Assembly (NCBI RefSeq): GCF_018304765.1
Contig: NZ_CP072642.1
Location: forward strand, 479,501 to 543,500
Reading direction: 5' to 3'
DNA: 64,000 nucleotides
Source: Chloracidobacterium sp. N
GTDB lineage: Bacteria; Acidobacteriota; Blastocatellia; Chloracidobacteriales; Chloracidobacteriaceae
Both the position numbers and the translations under genes were made by a program. The notes under the pieces were generated by a model. That model did no database searches. It had not been told where the DNA came from and saw only the letters and a list, made by a program, of their open reading frames with translations. Shown in pieces: positions 52,880 to 62,961 of this stretch; the stretch's first letter is position 1; the number at the start of each line of letters is the position of its first letter.

Positions 52880-54559
52880 ATGAGTTTTTCCCGAATGTTG
52901 GTGGCGGCCCTGGTGCTGGCGGGCACGGTGCTGCCATGTGTTGGGGGGCTGGGCACGGCTTCCTGTACGGCTGCCCAGAACCGCGCAAATGCCGCCGGCT
53001 ACCGGCTCGTCGTGGGGATTGTCGTCGATCAGTTGCGGGCGGATTATCTGGAGCGTTTCGACGATCTGTTTGGTGAAAAGGGTTTCAGACGGCTTAAAAC
53101 CAAAGGCGCGTACTTTGCCAATGCGCACTACGGGCATGCCTGTACCTACACCGGGCCGGGTCATGCCGTGATCCTGACCGGTTCCACGGCCGCCATAACC
53201 GGCATCATTGGCAACAAGTGGTATGACCGCCAAAGCGGCAAGGTCATCGAAAGCATCACGGATGAGACAACAACCGGTGTCCCCGAAGGCAAAGGGGCCT
53301 CACCCCGGCAGTTGCTGGTTTCCACTCTGGCGGACGAACTCAAAGCGGCAACGGGCGGGCAGGCCAGGTCCATCGGTATATCGCTCAAAAACCGTGGCGC
53401 GATCCTGCCGGTCGGACGTACCGCCGACGCTGCCTACTGGTTTGACGACAAGCGCGGACAGATGCAGACCAGCACCTACTACATGAAAGAACTTCCGGCG
53501 TGGGTGGCGGCCTTCAATGCCCGGCGGATTCCCGATCAGTGGTTTGGCAAAACCTGGGAGAAGCTGCTGCCGGAAGCGGTCTATGCCCGCTGTACGGCGG
53601 ATGATGTGCCTTATGAAGGGCGCTTTGCTGGCGGCGGGGCGGCTTTCCCGCACCAGGTCGGCCGCGGCGACAAACCCAATGCCCGGTTCTATGACGACTT
53701 CACCATGACGCCCTGGGCCAACGACTTTCTGGTGGAGTTTGCCACCGCGGCCATTGAAAACGAACGGCTTGGCGCCGACGACATCCCCGATGTCCTGACC
53801 ATCAGCTTTTCGGCCAACGATATTCTCGGTCACGCCTTTGGGCCGAACAGCCACGAGGTGCTCGACATCACGGTACGGACTGACCAGACCCTTGCCCGGC
53901 TGCTCGATGTGATTGACGCCAAGGTGGGCCTCGACCGGACGCTGGTGTTCCTGACGGCTGACCACGGTGTGTCGCCGGTGCCGGAATATGCCCGGCAGCA
54001 ACGTCTGCACAGCCGCCGGATTCCCTTCGAGCAGGTGGCAGTGGCGATGAAACGCGCTTTGGACGCAAAATTCGGCGCCGGGCAGTGGTTTGCCGGCTTT
54101 TCGGCTGAGTCCGTGTACTTCGATCTGGCGACCATCGCGGAGAAAAAGCTCGAACGTGCCGAGGTGGAGCGGGTGGCCGCCGAAGCTGCACTGACGGTCG
54201 AGGGCATTGCCGCCGCCTTTACCCGCACCCAAATTCTGTCCGGCGGCCTGCCGCGAACACCCTTGGCCGAGCGCGTCCAGATGGCCTTTCACCCACAGCG
54301 CAGCGGGGATGTCTTTCTCGTGCCCGAACCGTTTTGTTTTTTCGGCAGCGAGGAATACACCACGGCGACAACCCACGGCACACCTTATGCTTACGACACG
54401 CACGTGCCGGTCATGCTCATGGGGCGCGGTCTTCGCCCCGGCACGTATTGGGCGGAGGCCAGTCCTTCGGACATTGCCCCCACCCTGGCGGCCCTGCTGG
54501 GGATTACGCCGCCAAATGGCACGGTAGGGCGGCCGCTCCAGGAGGTGCTATCCCGTTAG
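52880..54559 (+). CDS. PafA-like alkaline phosphatase / phosphodiesterase superfamily enzyme
   Basis: A periplasmic phosphate-releasing enzyme of the alkaline phosphatase superfamily, 559 residues. Signal peptide MLVAALVLAGTVLPCVGG. Motifs: VVGIVVDQLRADYLERFDDL (first metal Asp), the nucleophile Thr in TYTGPGHAVILTGS (Thr near residue 86), GIIGNKWYDR, FSANDILGHAFGPNS and LTADHGVSPVPEYA. These match PafA-type phosphate-irrepressible phosphatases. Start: ATG at 52880 (MSFSRMLV), which begins the signal peptide; earlier in-frame codons do not. It is divergent from the redox genes. Confidence 0.86.
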   Translation: MSFSRMLVAALVLAGTVLPCVGGLGTASCTAAQNRANAAGYRLVVGIVVDQLRADYLERFDDLFGEKGFRRLKTKGAYFANAHYGHACTYTGPGHAVILTGSTAAITGIIGNKWYDRQSGKVIESITDETTTGVPEGKGASPRQLLVSTLADELKAATGGQARSIGISLKNRGAILPVGRTADAAYWFDDKRGQMQTSTYYMKELPAWVAAFNARRIPDQWFGKTWEKLLPEAVYARCTADDVPYEGRFAGGGAAFPHQVGRGDKPNARFYDDFTMTPWANDFLVEFATAAIENERLGADDIPDVLTISFSANDILGHAFGPNSHEVLDITVRTDQTLARLLDVIDAKVGLDRTLVFLTADHGVSPVPEYARQQRLHSRRIPFEQVAVAMKRALDAKFGAGQWFAGFSAESVYFDLATIAEKKLERAEVERVAAEAALTVEGIAAAFTRTQILSGGLPRTPLAERVQMAFHPQRSGDVFLVPEPFCFFGSEEYTTATTHGTPYAYDTHVPVMLMGRGLRPGTYWAEASPSDIAPTLAALLGITPPNGTVGRPLQEVLSR

Positions 54560-54621
54560 GTTGCTCAGGCAGCCGTGACGTTTCTCCAGCCCAAAGGCTG
54601 TGGCGTGCTGTACAGGCGTCA

Positions 54622-54649
54622 TTGGCCGGGTTGCGACCTGTGCTATGCT
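54622..54649 (+). promoter_or_regulatory. Candidate extended -10 promoter of the amidase gene
   Basis: TTGGCC and TATGCT with a 16-bp spacer, and TGC directly before TATGCT as an extended -10. It lies 103 bp before the GTG at 54752. The intervening leader holds GAGGGA just before the start. Confidence 0.5.
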
Positions 54650-54751
54650 TGCCTTTGGCCACGGTTGCACCACTCACTTCTCTCCTGTTTCCAGGGAAAC
54701 ATCCGATGACGTGTGGTTTTCCGGTCATCATTGTCACCGAGGGAATGAACC

Positions 54752-56464
54752 GTGAAACGTTCGCTCAGGCTATGTTACTCGCTCATTCTCAGTGCCCTGC
54801 TCATCCTGCTGGCCCCACTGCGTGAACATCAGGCCCATCCCCAGGGGATGCCGACCATTTCGGCTGCGGATGAACTGATGCACCGGGCGTCGCTGCTGGC
54901 CCAGACGTTGTATGGGCGCCCTCCGGCGGCGCGTGAGGAAAGTGAATATCTGGCCCTGGTGGATGTGTACACCCGCGCCATTGCGCTGGATGCCAATGCG
55001 GCGACCGGGGATGCGGCGCTCGTGGCCCGGGCGGAACTGTTCCGCGAAATGGCGCAGTTGTTCAACAAGCCGCGTTATCTTTATGCCGCCCTGGACAGCT
55101 ATGACACCGTGCTGCGCCGCTATCCCGATGGGCCGTTCCTCGTCCGCGCCCTGGTTGGCGTGGCGCGGATTCACGAGCGCGATCTGAAAACGCCCGAATC
55201 GGCAATGCAGGCCTACCGCGAAATCATCCACCGCTTTCCACAGTCGGTCAGCGCCCGCGAAGCTCTGGCCTGTGTGGCGCGACTTCAGTCCACGGCCGGA
55301 CAGCGGACGCCCCGCGATGTCGCCGAAGCCTATTCTGAAGACGATGCCGCCGGAGTGACGACCATCAGCCAGGTGCGTCATTTTTCGGGGCCCGACTACG
55401 CGCGGGTCATCCTCGACCTGAGCATTGGCACGGCTTACGAGCGGCGGGTTGAAGGGACATCGCTGGTGATTCGGCTGCCGTCGGCCCGGCTGTCGCCGCT
55501 GGTGACGCCGGTACAAAGCCTGGCTCCGGCCAGCGGGATGCTGCGGCAGGTTCGGCTCTCCAGCCGGGAGGGTGGCATCGAAGTGCGCATCGAGTGCACG
55601 CGCCTGCGTGACTTTGCCATTTTTGCCCTCGACAACCCGGCCCGGCTCGTGGCCGACGTGCGCGGCGCGCAACCGATTGCCGAGGAACCAACGCTGCTGG
55701 CGGAGTCGCCCATCCCTTCGTCGGGGGCCGTGCCGGGGTCACTCGTCCGTGCCCTGGGCCTCAAGGTCAAGCGCATCATCATCGATCCGGGGCACGGCGG
55801 CTCGGACACCGGCGCCATTGGCCGGGACGGTATCTACGAAAAGGATGTCGCCCTTGACATTGCCCTGCGCCTGCGTGCGGCCATTCAGCGGGAACTCAAG
55901 GATGTCGAAGTCCTGTTGACGCGCGACACCGACCGGTTCGTGCCGCTGGAAGAACGGACGGCGATGGCCAATGCCCGGCAGGCCGACCTGTTCATTTCGA
56001 TTCATCTCAACTCCAGCCCGACGCCGTTGGCCAGCGGTGTGGAGACCTACTTCCTGAGTCTGGATGCCACGAAGGAAGAGCTCGATGTCGCCACCCGCGA
56101 AAATGCGACGACCTCACGCAGCGCCGGTGAGTTGCAGGGGCTGCTTCAACGCATCGTCACGGACACGCGGGTGGCGGAGTCGCGCACCTTTGCGCAGAGC
56201 ATTCAGACCAGTCTGGTGTCTGGACTGGGCCGCGTCAGCCCGACGGCTGGCTTCAATCGCGGCGTCAAAAAGGCGCCGTTCGTCGTGCTGCTGGGGGCCA
56301 ACATGCCGAGTGTATTGACGGAAGTTTCCTTCCTGAGCCATCCCCGGGACGGTGAGGCGCTGCGGACCATCGAGTTCCGGCAGAACATTGCCGAGTCGCT
56401 GTGTGACGGCATCAAGCGGTACATCGAAACCCTGAAACGTCCGGGCATGGTCGCGGCGGAGTAG
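54752..56464 (+). CDS. N-acetylmuramoyl-L-alanine amidase with TPR and AMIN domains
   Basis: A periplasmic peptidoglycan amidase of the Amidase_3 type, 570 residues. Signal peptide CYSLILSALLILLAPL. TPR-like helices (about 40-180, with YPDGPFLVRALVGVARIHE), an AMIN domain (about 205-305, RHFSGPDYARVILDLS) and the catalytic domain (about 335-560): the zinc His in IIDPGHGGSDTGA, the catalytic Glu in GIYEKDVALDIALRL, SIHLNSSP and VLTEVSFLSHPRD. As in AmiC, the AMIN domain should bring it to peptidoglycan at the septum. Start: GTG at 54752 after GAGGGA; TTG and ATG alternatives are weaker. Confidence 0.92.
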   Translation: MKRSLRLCYSLILSALLILLAPLREHQAHPQGMPTISAADELMHRASLLAQTLYGRPPAAREESEYLALVDVYTRAIALDANAATGDAALVARAELFREMAQLFNKPRYLYAALDSYDTVLRRYPDGPFLVRALVGVARIHERDLKTPESAMQAYREIIHRFPQSVSAREALACVARLQSTAGQRTPRDVAEAYSEDDAAGVTTISQVRHFSGPDYARVILDLSIGTAYERRVEGTSLVIRLPSARLSPLVTPVQSLAPASGMLRQVRLSSREGGIEVRIECTRLRDFAIFALDNPARLVADVRGAQPIAEEPTLLAESPIPSSGAVPGSLVRALGLKVKRIIIDPGHGGSDTGAIGRDGIYEKDVALDIALRLRAAIQRELKDVEVLLTRDTDRFVPLEERTAMANARQADLFISIHLNSSPTPLASGVETYFLSLDATKEELDVATRENATTSRSAGELQGLLQRIVTDTRVAESRTFAQSIQTSLVSGLGRVSPTAGFNRGVKKAPFVVLLGANMPSVLTEVSFLSHPRDGEALRTIEFRQNIAESLCDGIKRYIETLKRPGMVAAE

Positions 56465-56544
56465 CGCCGGGCAGGATTCCACCTGCCCGTGCGAAGCGTT
56501 TTTTCGCTCCACTGAAGCTGTGCCGGTTGGCCCGAGTGGGCGCC

Positions 56545-58515
56545 CTAAGTCCGCCTGAAACCACGTTCAATCAGCGACATATCGAACCGCAGAATGACCG
56601 GCCGGCCATGCGGGCAGTTGGTCGGCTGCTCGCACCGGAACAGTTCATCCACGAGCCAGGTCATCTTTTCCGGCGTCAGGTTCATGTTGACCTTGATGGC
56701 CGCCCGGCAGGCCAGGCTGGCTGCCAGTTCGCGCAGGAAATGCTCGCGGGAAACGGTCTGCTGCTCGGACGCCAGAGCGTCCAGCAACTCGGTCAGCAGG
56801 GTTTTGGCGTCCTCTGCACTCAGGTCGGCCGGTACGCCCTGCACCGCCACCGTGCGCCCGGCCAGGCGGGTGGTCCGAAATCCGGCGGCTTCCAGCTCAC
56901 TTTCCAGCGCGTCAAACACCGTCGCCTGGGCCGGTGACAAATCCACAACCAGTGGCGTCAGCAGCATCTGCACCAGTACGTCGCGTGCCAGCAGGGTGCG
57001 TACCCGCTGCTCGAACAAAATCCGCTCGTGGGCTACGTGCTGGTCAATGAGCAGCAGTCCATCGGCATCGGCCGCCACGATGTAGCTGTCGTGAATCTGC
57101 CCCAGGATGCGCACATCCGTCCGCCGTCCGTCCGGTGGATGCAGTTCAGAAGCGGGCCGGGTCGCGTGTGCCTGCCGGGCTGTGCCAGCGCAGCGCGTCC
57201 GGGGACGGCCGCCCAGAATGCTGTGCAGGCGGGTGGCGGCTTCATCCGGTGGCTCCGGCGTCGGCAGCGCGGCTGCGGAAGGCGTTGCGGAACCGGAACC
57301 TGCGTCGGGATGGGGTGTCGCCGTGAAAAAGGGCGGCGGTTGGCGCTCATTCCGGCCCGGACTTGCCGGAACGGTCACAGGTGGCGGTGGCGCCAAGGCC
57401 TGAAGCGCCGCCTGAACCGCCGGCGCCGACGGCCTGCGTGTCTCCGTGGAGGGTGAGGTGGCAGCAGGGGAGATGGGCGGGTGTGCCGGGGGCGTCGCTG
57501 CCGTCGTGGGGAAAGGCGCGAACTGGGGCGACCGTCCAAGCGCCTGCTGTACGGCCGTGACGATGCTCTCCAGCACATGTTGCGGTGTGCGGAAGCGCAC
57601 TTCGGTCTTTTGGGGATGGACGTTGACATCCACCATGTCGGGCGGCACTTCCACAAACAGCATCGCAGCCGGAAACACGCCCGGCGGCAGGATGTTCCGG
57701 TAGGCCTCTGACAGCGCCCGACCGATGAGCCTGTCCCGTACGAAACGGCGGTTGACGAAAAGGTACTGTCCGTCCCGGCTCGTCCGCTGGACGTGGGGAC
57801 GCGAAACAAAGCCTCCGACGACAATCCCGCCCTGGGAAAATTCGACGGGCGCCAGACTGTCAAGCAGGTTCGCGCCGAAAAGCTGGTAGGCACGGGCGCG
57901 CAGATCGGTGGTGGCCGTCACGGCCAGCACCTGCCGTCCGTTGTGTTGCAGGGTGAAGCCACACTGCGGATGCGCCAGCGCATAGTGAGTGACGAGATTC
58001 GTGATGTGGAAGGCTTCCGTTGCTTCGGTTTTGAGAAACTTGCGCCGGGCCGGCAGATTGAAAAACAGGTCGCGCACGAGGATTTCCGTGCCGCCGGGGG
58101 CGGCGACTTCGCGGACATGCCGCAGCTTTCCGCCTTCGAGACAGACTTCCGTGCCGGAAGTGGCGCCGTGCAGTCTGGTCGTGAGTGTGATGCGCGCCAC
58201 CGAGGCGATGGCCGCCAGGGCTTCACCCCGGAAACCGAAGGTTTGAATCGCCATGAGTTCTTCAGCCGTACGGATTTTGCTCGTGGCGTGACGTTCAAAA
58301 GCCAGGATGGCGTCATCCTGCGTCATCCCTTCGCCGTCATCCCGAATCCGAAGGCTTTCCTTGCCGCCGCGTTCAACGGCGAGGTCAATCTGGCGGGCCT
58401 GGGCATCAAGGGCATTTTCGAGGCACTCCTTGACAATTGAAGCCGGACGCTCGACGACTTCCCCGGCAGCAATCCGGTTGGCGACGACATCCGGCAGAAT
58501 GCGAATCTTGGACAT
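56545..58515 (-). CDS. mutL: DNA mismatch repair protein MutL
   Basis: A GHKL ATPase of mismatch repair, 656 residues. N-terminal motifs: NRIAAGEVVERPASIVKECLENALDA, DDGEGM, ATSKI and FGFRGEAL. A Pro/Ala/Thr-rich linker (about 340-450) leads to the C-terminal dimerisation domain. That domain carries the endonuclease-type motif DQHVAHERILFE (Ala at the fourth position replaced by Val) and the late CPHGRP motif, so this MutL probably nicks DNA itself. It is in one direction with priA and RNase J, 44 bp downstream of priA. Start: ATG at 58515. Confidence 0.96.
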   Translation of the reverse strand: MSKIRILPDVVANRIAAGEVVERPASIVKECLENALDAQARQIDLAVERGGKESLRIRDDGEGMTQDDAILAFERHATSKIRTAEELMAIQTFGFRGEALAAIASVARITLTTRLHGATSGTEVCLEGGKLRHVREVAAPGGTEILVRDLFFNLPARRKFLKTEATEAFHITNLVTHYALAHPQCGFTLQHNGRQVLAVTATTDLRARAYQLFGANLLDSLAPVEFSQGGIVVGGFVSRPHVQRTSRDGQYLFVNRRFVRDRLIGRALSEAYRNILPPGVFPAAMLFVEVPPDMVDVNVHPQKTEVRFRTPQHVLESIVTAVQQALGRSPQFAPFPTTAATPPAHPPISPAATSPSTETRRPSAPAVQAALQALAPPPPVTVPASPGRNERQPPPFFTATPHPDAGSGSATPSAAALPTPEPPDEAATRLHSILGGRPRTRCAGTARQAHATRPASELHPPDGRRTDVRILGQIHDSYIVAADADGLLLIDQHVAHERILFEQRVRTLLARDVLVQMLLTPLVVDLSPAQATVFDALESELEAAGFRTTRLAGRTVAVQGVPADLSAEDAKTLLTELLDALASEQQTVSREHFLRELAASLACRAAIKVNMNLTPEKMTWLVDELFRCEQPTNCPHGRPVILRFDMSLIERGFRRT

Positions 58516-58559
58516 AGGTTCTGGCTATCCGTGGGTGAGGTGAGCGCCGGCGTCCGGCT

Positions 58560-61067
58560 TCACATCAGGTCAATCGGGTCAACTTCGATGAAAACGTGGC
58601 GGCGCTCCGTATCGGTCAGCGCCGGCAGCATGTGCCCCAGCGCGTGACGTATCTGCATGCGCTGGCGGCCCTTGAGCAGGATTTGAAACCGGTACTCGCC
58701 ACGCAGCCGGGCGAGGGGCGCCGGAGCCGGCCCCAGAACGCGCAGCGGGGCATCGGCCGGGGCCGCCTGTGGGATGGCTGCGCGCAACAACTCTGCCACT
58801 TTTTCCCCCAGCGCCTGACCTTCGAGTTCCCGCTCGTGACGGATGATGACCGTAGCCAGAACACAGAAGGGCGGGTAGTACGCCGCCTGACGCTGGATGA
58901 GTTCCTGCTCAAAAAACGCCTGGTAGTCCTGCTGGCAGCCGGCCACCAGGGCGTAGTGTTCGGGGCGATAGGTCTGGACGATGACCCGGCCGGGGCGGTC
59001 GCCGCGCCCGGCGCGGCCGGCAACCTGGGCGATGAGTTGAAAGGTGCGTTCCGGGGCGCGGAAGTCCGGCATCATCAGTCCGGCATCCACTGAGACGACG
59101 CCGACCAGCGTGACGTTGGGGAAATCATGCCCTTTGGCAATCATCTGTGTCCCAACGAGAATGTTGAGGCTGCCGGAGGCGAAGTCGTGGAAGATACGCT
59201 CGAAAGCGCCGCGTCGCCGCGTCGTATCGCGGTCAAGGCGCGCAATGGCGAGCGTGGGAAACAGCTCGCGCAGGCGGGCTTCGAGCTGCTCCGTTCCTTC
59301 GCCGACGTAAGCAATGCCTTCGCCTTGGCACTCCGGGCAGCGGCCGGGCGGTGGCGTCGTATAGCCACAGTAGTGGCAGGCCAGGTAATGGTCGGTGCGG
59401 TGGTAGGTCAGTGTGACCGAGCAGTGGGGGCAGGTGATGACGAAGCCACACGCCCGGCACAGCCAGGAACTGGCGAAACCGCGCCGGTTCAGCAGCACCA
59501 TGACCTGTTCGCCCTGGCTACAGGTTTCGGCAATGGCCGTCTGGAGTTCGTCCGAGATGAAGCGCGGCTCGCGGTGGCGCTTGAAGACTTCCCGCATGTC
59601 CACCAAGGTCACTTCCGGCAGGCTACGGTTGCCGATGCGCTGCGGCAGTTCCAGCCGGGTGTACTTCCCGACCACGGTATGCTGGAACGTCTCGATGGCC
59701 GGCGTGGCGCTGCCCAGAATGACCGGGCAGTTGAGCCGGCTGGCGCGCAGGATGGCGATGTCGCGTCCGTGGTAGTGCGGCACGCTCTCGGATTGCTTGT
59801 AGGACGTGTCGTGTTCTTCGTCCACGACGATGAGGCGCAGGTTGACCAGCGGCGCAAAGACGGCCGAGCGGGTGCCGATGACCACCCGGGCGTCACCTGA
59901 CCGGATGCGTTCCCACTCGTCCACCCGTTCACCCGGCGACAGCGAGGAATGGAGCAGCGCCACCAGTGAGCCGAAACGCTGGATGAGCCGGCGCGCCAGC
60001 AGCGGGGTCAGGCCAATTTCCGGCACGAGCATCAGCGCCGAGCCGCCACGTTGCAGGACAGCACTGATGGCGGCCAGATAGACTTCCGTTTTGCCGGAAC
60101 CCGTGACGCCGTGGAGCAGAAAGGTGCGGAAGCGTCCGCTGTCGTGGGCGGCCAGAACCGCCTCGCAGGCCTGGCGCTGTTCCGGCGTGAGTTCGGGGGC
60201 CGGTTCCGCCGGCAGGTGCGCCAGATGGGCCAGCGGGTCGCGCCGGATGGTCTCCGGCGCAATTTCGACCAGCCCTTTTTTGGCCATCTGACGGAGTACC
60301 GCCGGGCTGACCTCGGCCTCGGCGACCAGCTCGGACACCAGCGCCGTCGGCGTCTCGTCCAGGTACGCCAGAACGCGCGCCTGTGCCGGCGACAGCGGGC
60401 GTTCCGGTTGGTCGGCAGGGCGTTCTATCCGTCGCACGACCAGCCGCCGTTTGAATCGGACCGTCGCTTCGCCGGTGCGGGTCGTGACGCTGACCAGTCC
60501 CATGTGTTCCAGTTCACGCGCAACCTGCCGTGGGTTTTTCCCGAAGCGGTCAGGAGGCAGATCATCGAGCCGAACCGCGCCACCGACTTCCGCCAGCCAC
60601 GCCAGCAGGCGTCCGTTCCGGGTGCGGGGCGAAACCGAACCGGTCTGCACGGCCTGGCGTCCGTCTTCAGTGAGGTCAATCCAGTCTTCGAGGCGGACAT
60701 CGAGACCGGGCGGCAGGGCCACCTTGAGGGTCTCGCCCCACGGCGCATAGTAGTAGTCGGCGACCCACTGGGTGAGCTTCAGAATCTCATCGTTGATGAC
60801 CGGTGTTTCGTCAATCCAGTCGGCAATGTCCTTGACGGCGGAGGGCTGCCCCGCCGGTTTGGCCGCCAGCGCCGCCGGGAGTTGCTCGTGGATGGCGACG
60901 ACATACCCGATCAGGGTCTGGCGTCCAAAGGGAACGACAACCCGGCAGCCCGGCCCGGCCATGGCGTGGTACGCCGCCGGGATGCGGTAGGTGTAGGTTT
61001 GGGTCACGGACGCCGGTACTGCCACTTCGGCGTAGAGTTCAGGGGGAGCAGGGAACGTTTCCGGCAT
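58560..61067 (-). CDS. priA: Primosomal replication-restart helicase PriA
   Basis: A 3'-to-5' SF2 helicase that reloads the replisome at stalled forks, 835 residues. Motifs: an N-terminal fork-binding domain, Walker A GVTGSGKTEVYLA (about 325), Walker B VVDEEHDTSYKQ (about 420), SATPAIETF, a double zinc-binding part (CRACG, CPHC, CHYCG, CPECQ) inserted in the second RecA domain, QMIAKGHDFPNVTLVG and QVAGRAGRGD. The full set of helicase motifs is present and the length is typical. The start ATG at 61067 is 65 bp from the RNase J stop on the same strand. Confidence 0.96.
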   Translation of the reverse strand: MPETFPAPPELYAEVAVPASVTQTYTYRIPAAYHAMAGPGCRVVVPFGRQTLIGYVVAIHEQLPAALAAKPAGQPSAVKDIADWIDETPVINDEILKLTQWVADYYYAPWGETLKVALPPGLDVRLEDWIDLTEDGRQAVQTGSVSPRTRNGRLLAWLAEVGGAVRLDDLPPDRFGKNPRQVARELEHMGLVSVTTRTGEATVRFKRRLVVRRIERPADQPERPLSPAQARVLAYLDETPTALVSELVAEAEVSPAVLRQMAKKGLVEIAPETIRRDPLAHLAHLPAEPAPELTPEQRQACEAVLAAHDSGRFRTFLLHGVTGSGKTEVYLAAISAVLQRGGSALMLVPEIGLTPLLARRLIQRFGSLVALLHSSLSPGERVDEWERIRSGDARVVIGTRSAVFAPLVNLRLIVVDEEHDTSYKQSESVPHYHGRDIAILRASRLNCPVILGSATPAIETFQHTVVGKYTRLELPQRIGNRSLPEVTLVDMREVFKRHREPRFISDELQTAIAETCSQGEQVMVLLNRRGFASSWLCRACGFVITCPHCSVTLTYHRTDHYLACHYCGYTTPPPGRCPECQGEGIAYVGEGTEQLEARLRELFPTLAIARLDRDTTRRRGAFERIFHDFASGSLNILVGTQMIAKGHDFPNVTLVGVVSVDAGLMMPDFRAPERTFQLIAQVAGRAGRGDRPGRVIVQTYRPEHYALVAGCQQDYQAFFEQELIQRQAAYYPPFCVLATVIIRHERELEGQALGEKVAELLRAAIPQAAPADAPLRVLGPAPAPLARLRGEYRFQILLKGRQRMQIRHALGHMLPALTDTERRHVFIEVDPIDLM

Positions 61068-61131
61068 GGCACGCAGGCACTCCCCGGCAGCTCAGGGGCG
61101 CGGCGGGGAACAGTTTGGGAGGCAAGGGCGC

Positions 61132-62808
61132 CTACACGACGACAACCAGTGGGACAATGGTCGGTTTTTGTCCTGTGACGCGCATGATATGGCGTTTGAG
61201 CGCCAGGCGCAGGTGTTCCTGGAAGTGTTCCTTGCCGCCGTTGATGCGCTCGGCTGGAGGCAGGGCTTCGACGGCAGCCAGCACCACATCGCGCAGTTCG
61301 GCAATTTCTTCCTCGTCGCCATCTACGCCCAGATAACCGCGCGTGGTGATTTCCGGCGGCCCGAGCAGCATTCCGGTGGATTCCTCCACGGCGACGCCGG
61401 CAATGACGACGCCTTCGTAGGCCATGCGTTTCCGGTCGCGGAGCAGGGTTTCATCAAGTTCGAGCGAGCAGGTGTCGTCAATATACACCCGGTTGATTGT
61501 AATCTTGTCGCCCAGCCGGGCCGTTTCGCCGTCGAGCACCACGACATCGCCGCTTTCGATGAGCAGGACGCGGTCGGGGCTGTAGCCCAGCGTCTGACAG
61601 GCAAAGAGCTTGTGCCGGTACAGTTGCCGGTATTCGCCGTGAATGGGGATGAAATACTTCGGGCGCACGGCTTCGAGCATCAGGCGCAGGTCTTCCTGGG
61701 CCCCGTGTCCCGACACGTGGATGCGCGCCTGGGTGGCGTCAATGACCTGCACCTCATTGCGGTAGCAGCGGTTGATGAGCCGTGAGATGGACTTTTCATT
61801 GCCCGGAATCTGGCGGGCCGAAAGCACGACTGTGTCGCCGGCCTCCATCCAGGCCTGCCGGTGGCTGCGGTCGGCGATCCGCCACATCGCCCCCATCGGT
61901 TCACCCTGGCAGCCCGAAGCCAGCACCACGGTCTCGCCCGGCTCATAGTGCTTGAAGTCCTTGGCGCTGACCAGAATATCGGCCGTATCGAGAAAGCCGG
62001 TCCGTTCGGCAATCTCGATGTTGCGCTCCATGGCCCGGCCGACCGCGACCACCTGCCGTCCGAACTCCTGGGCGAGGTCGAACATGATCTGGATGCGGTG
62101 AATGCTCGACGCAAAGCAACTGACGAAAATACGTCCGGTGGCGCGGTCGAAAATTTCCTCCAGCGCCGGGATGACGACCCTTTCGGAGGGCATCTGCCCC
62201 GGACGCTCGATGTTGGTCGAGTCGGACAGCAGCGCCAGCACACCACGGCGTCCGACGGCGCGCAGGCGTTCGACATCAATGGCGTCGCCGCAGACGGGTG
62301 TGGCGTCGAACTTGAAGTCCCCGGAGTGCACCACCGTGCCAATCGGCGTGGTGATCGCCAGCGCGCAGCAATCCACCGTGGAATGGGAAACCCGGATGTA
62401 TTCAACGGAAAACGCGCCGACCTCAACGGTCTCGCCGGCGCGCACCGGATGCAGTTGGGCCGTGGCCAGCAGGTGGTGTTCTTCAAGGCGCGGCTCGACG
62501 ATGTTGAGTGTATAGGGCGTGCCATACACCGGCACGTTGACTTTTTTGAGCAGGAACGGCAGCGAGCCAATATGGTCTTCGTGGCTGTGGGTGAGCAGGA
62601 CGGCCCGCACCTGTTCCCGGTGACGTTCGAGAAAGGTAAAGTCCGGGGTCATCGAGTCCACGCCAAAGTGTCCGACTTCAGAGAACATCAAACCGGCGTC
62701 AATCACGATGATGTCTGCGCCGTAGCGCAGCACCATGCAGTTCATGCCGAACTCGCCGAGTCCGCCCAGGGGGATGATTTCCAGTGTGGTATCGTTTGCA
62801 TTGCTCAT
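61132..62808 (-). CDS. rnj: Ribonuclease J
   Basis: A metallo-beta-lactamase/beta-CASP ribonuclease that degrades and matures RNA, 558 residues. Motifs: PLGGLGEFGMNCMVL, the metal site LTHSHEDHIGSLPF (about 72-85), SHSTVDCCALAI, the beta-CASP block LLSDSTNIERPG, GRIFVSCFASSIHRIQ and HVSGHGAQEDLRLM. The ring of metal ligands is complete. The length fits RNase J1/J2. It is the first gene of an RNase J-priA-mutL group. Start: ATG at 62808. Confidence 0.95.
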   Translation of the reverse strand: MSNANDTTLEIIPLGGLGEFGMNCMVLRYGADIIVIDAGLMFSEVGHFGVDSMTPDFTFLERHREQVRAVLLTHSHEDHIGSLPFLLKKVNVPVYGTPYTLNIVEPRLEEHHLLATAQLHPVRAGETVEVGAFSVEYIRVSHSTVDCCALAITTPIGTVVHSGDFKFDATPVCGDAIDVERLRAVGRRGVLALLSDSTNIERPGQMPSERVVIPALEEIFDRATGRIFVSCFASSIHRIQIMFDLAQEFGRQVVAVGRAMERNIEIAERTGFLDTADILVSAKDFKHYEPGETVVLASGCQGEPMGAMWRIADRSHRQAWMEAGDTVVLSARQIPGNEKSISRLINRCYRNEVQVIDATQARIHVSGHGAQEDLRLMLEAVRPKYFIPIHGEYRQLYRHKLFACQTLGYSPDRVLLIESGDVVVLDGETARLGDKITINRVYIDDTCSLELDETLLRDRKRMAYEGVVIAGVAVEESTGMLLGPPEITTRGYLGVDGDEEEIAELRDVVLAAVEALPPAERINGGKEHFQEHLRLALKRHIMRVTGQKPTIVPLVVVV

Positions 62809-62961
62809 GCCGCCTGCCTTGCGCCGACCGGAGGGCGGCCGGCGATGAATGGTTGGTGAACCAGGGGAAGTTCCCGGTCATAGTAGCGAAGTTTGCCGTC
62901 GGCGGCGATGTGTGACGGCCTTGTTTCTGCCATCCCGCATGCTTTCGTTTTGACTCTGTCC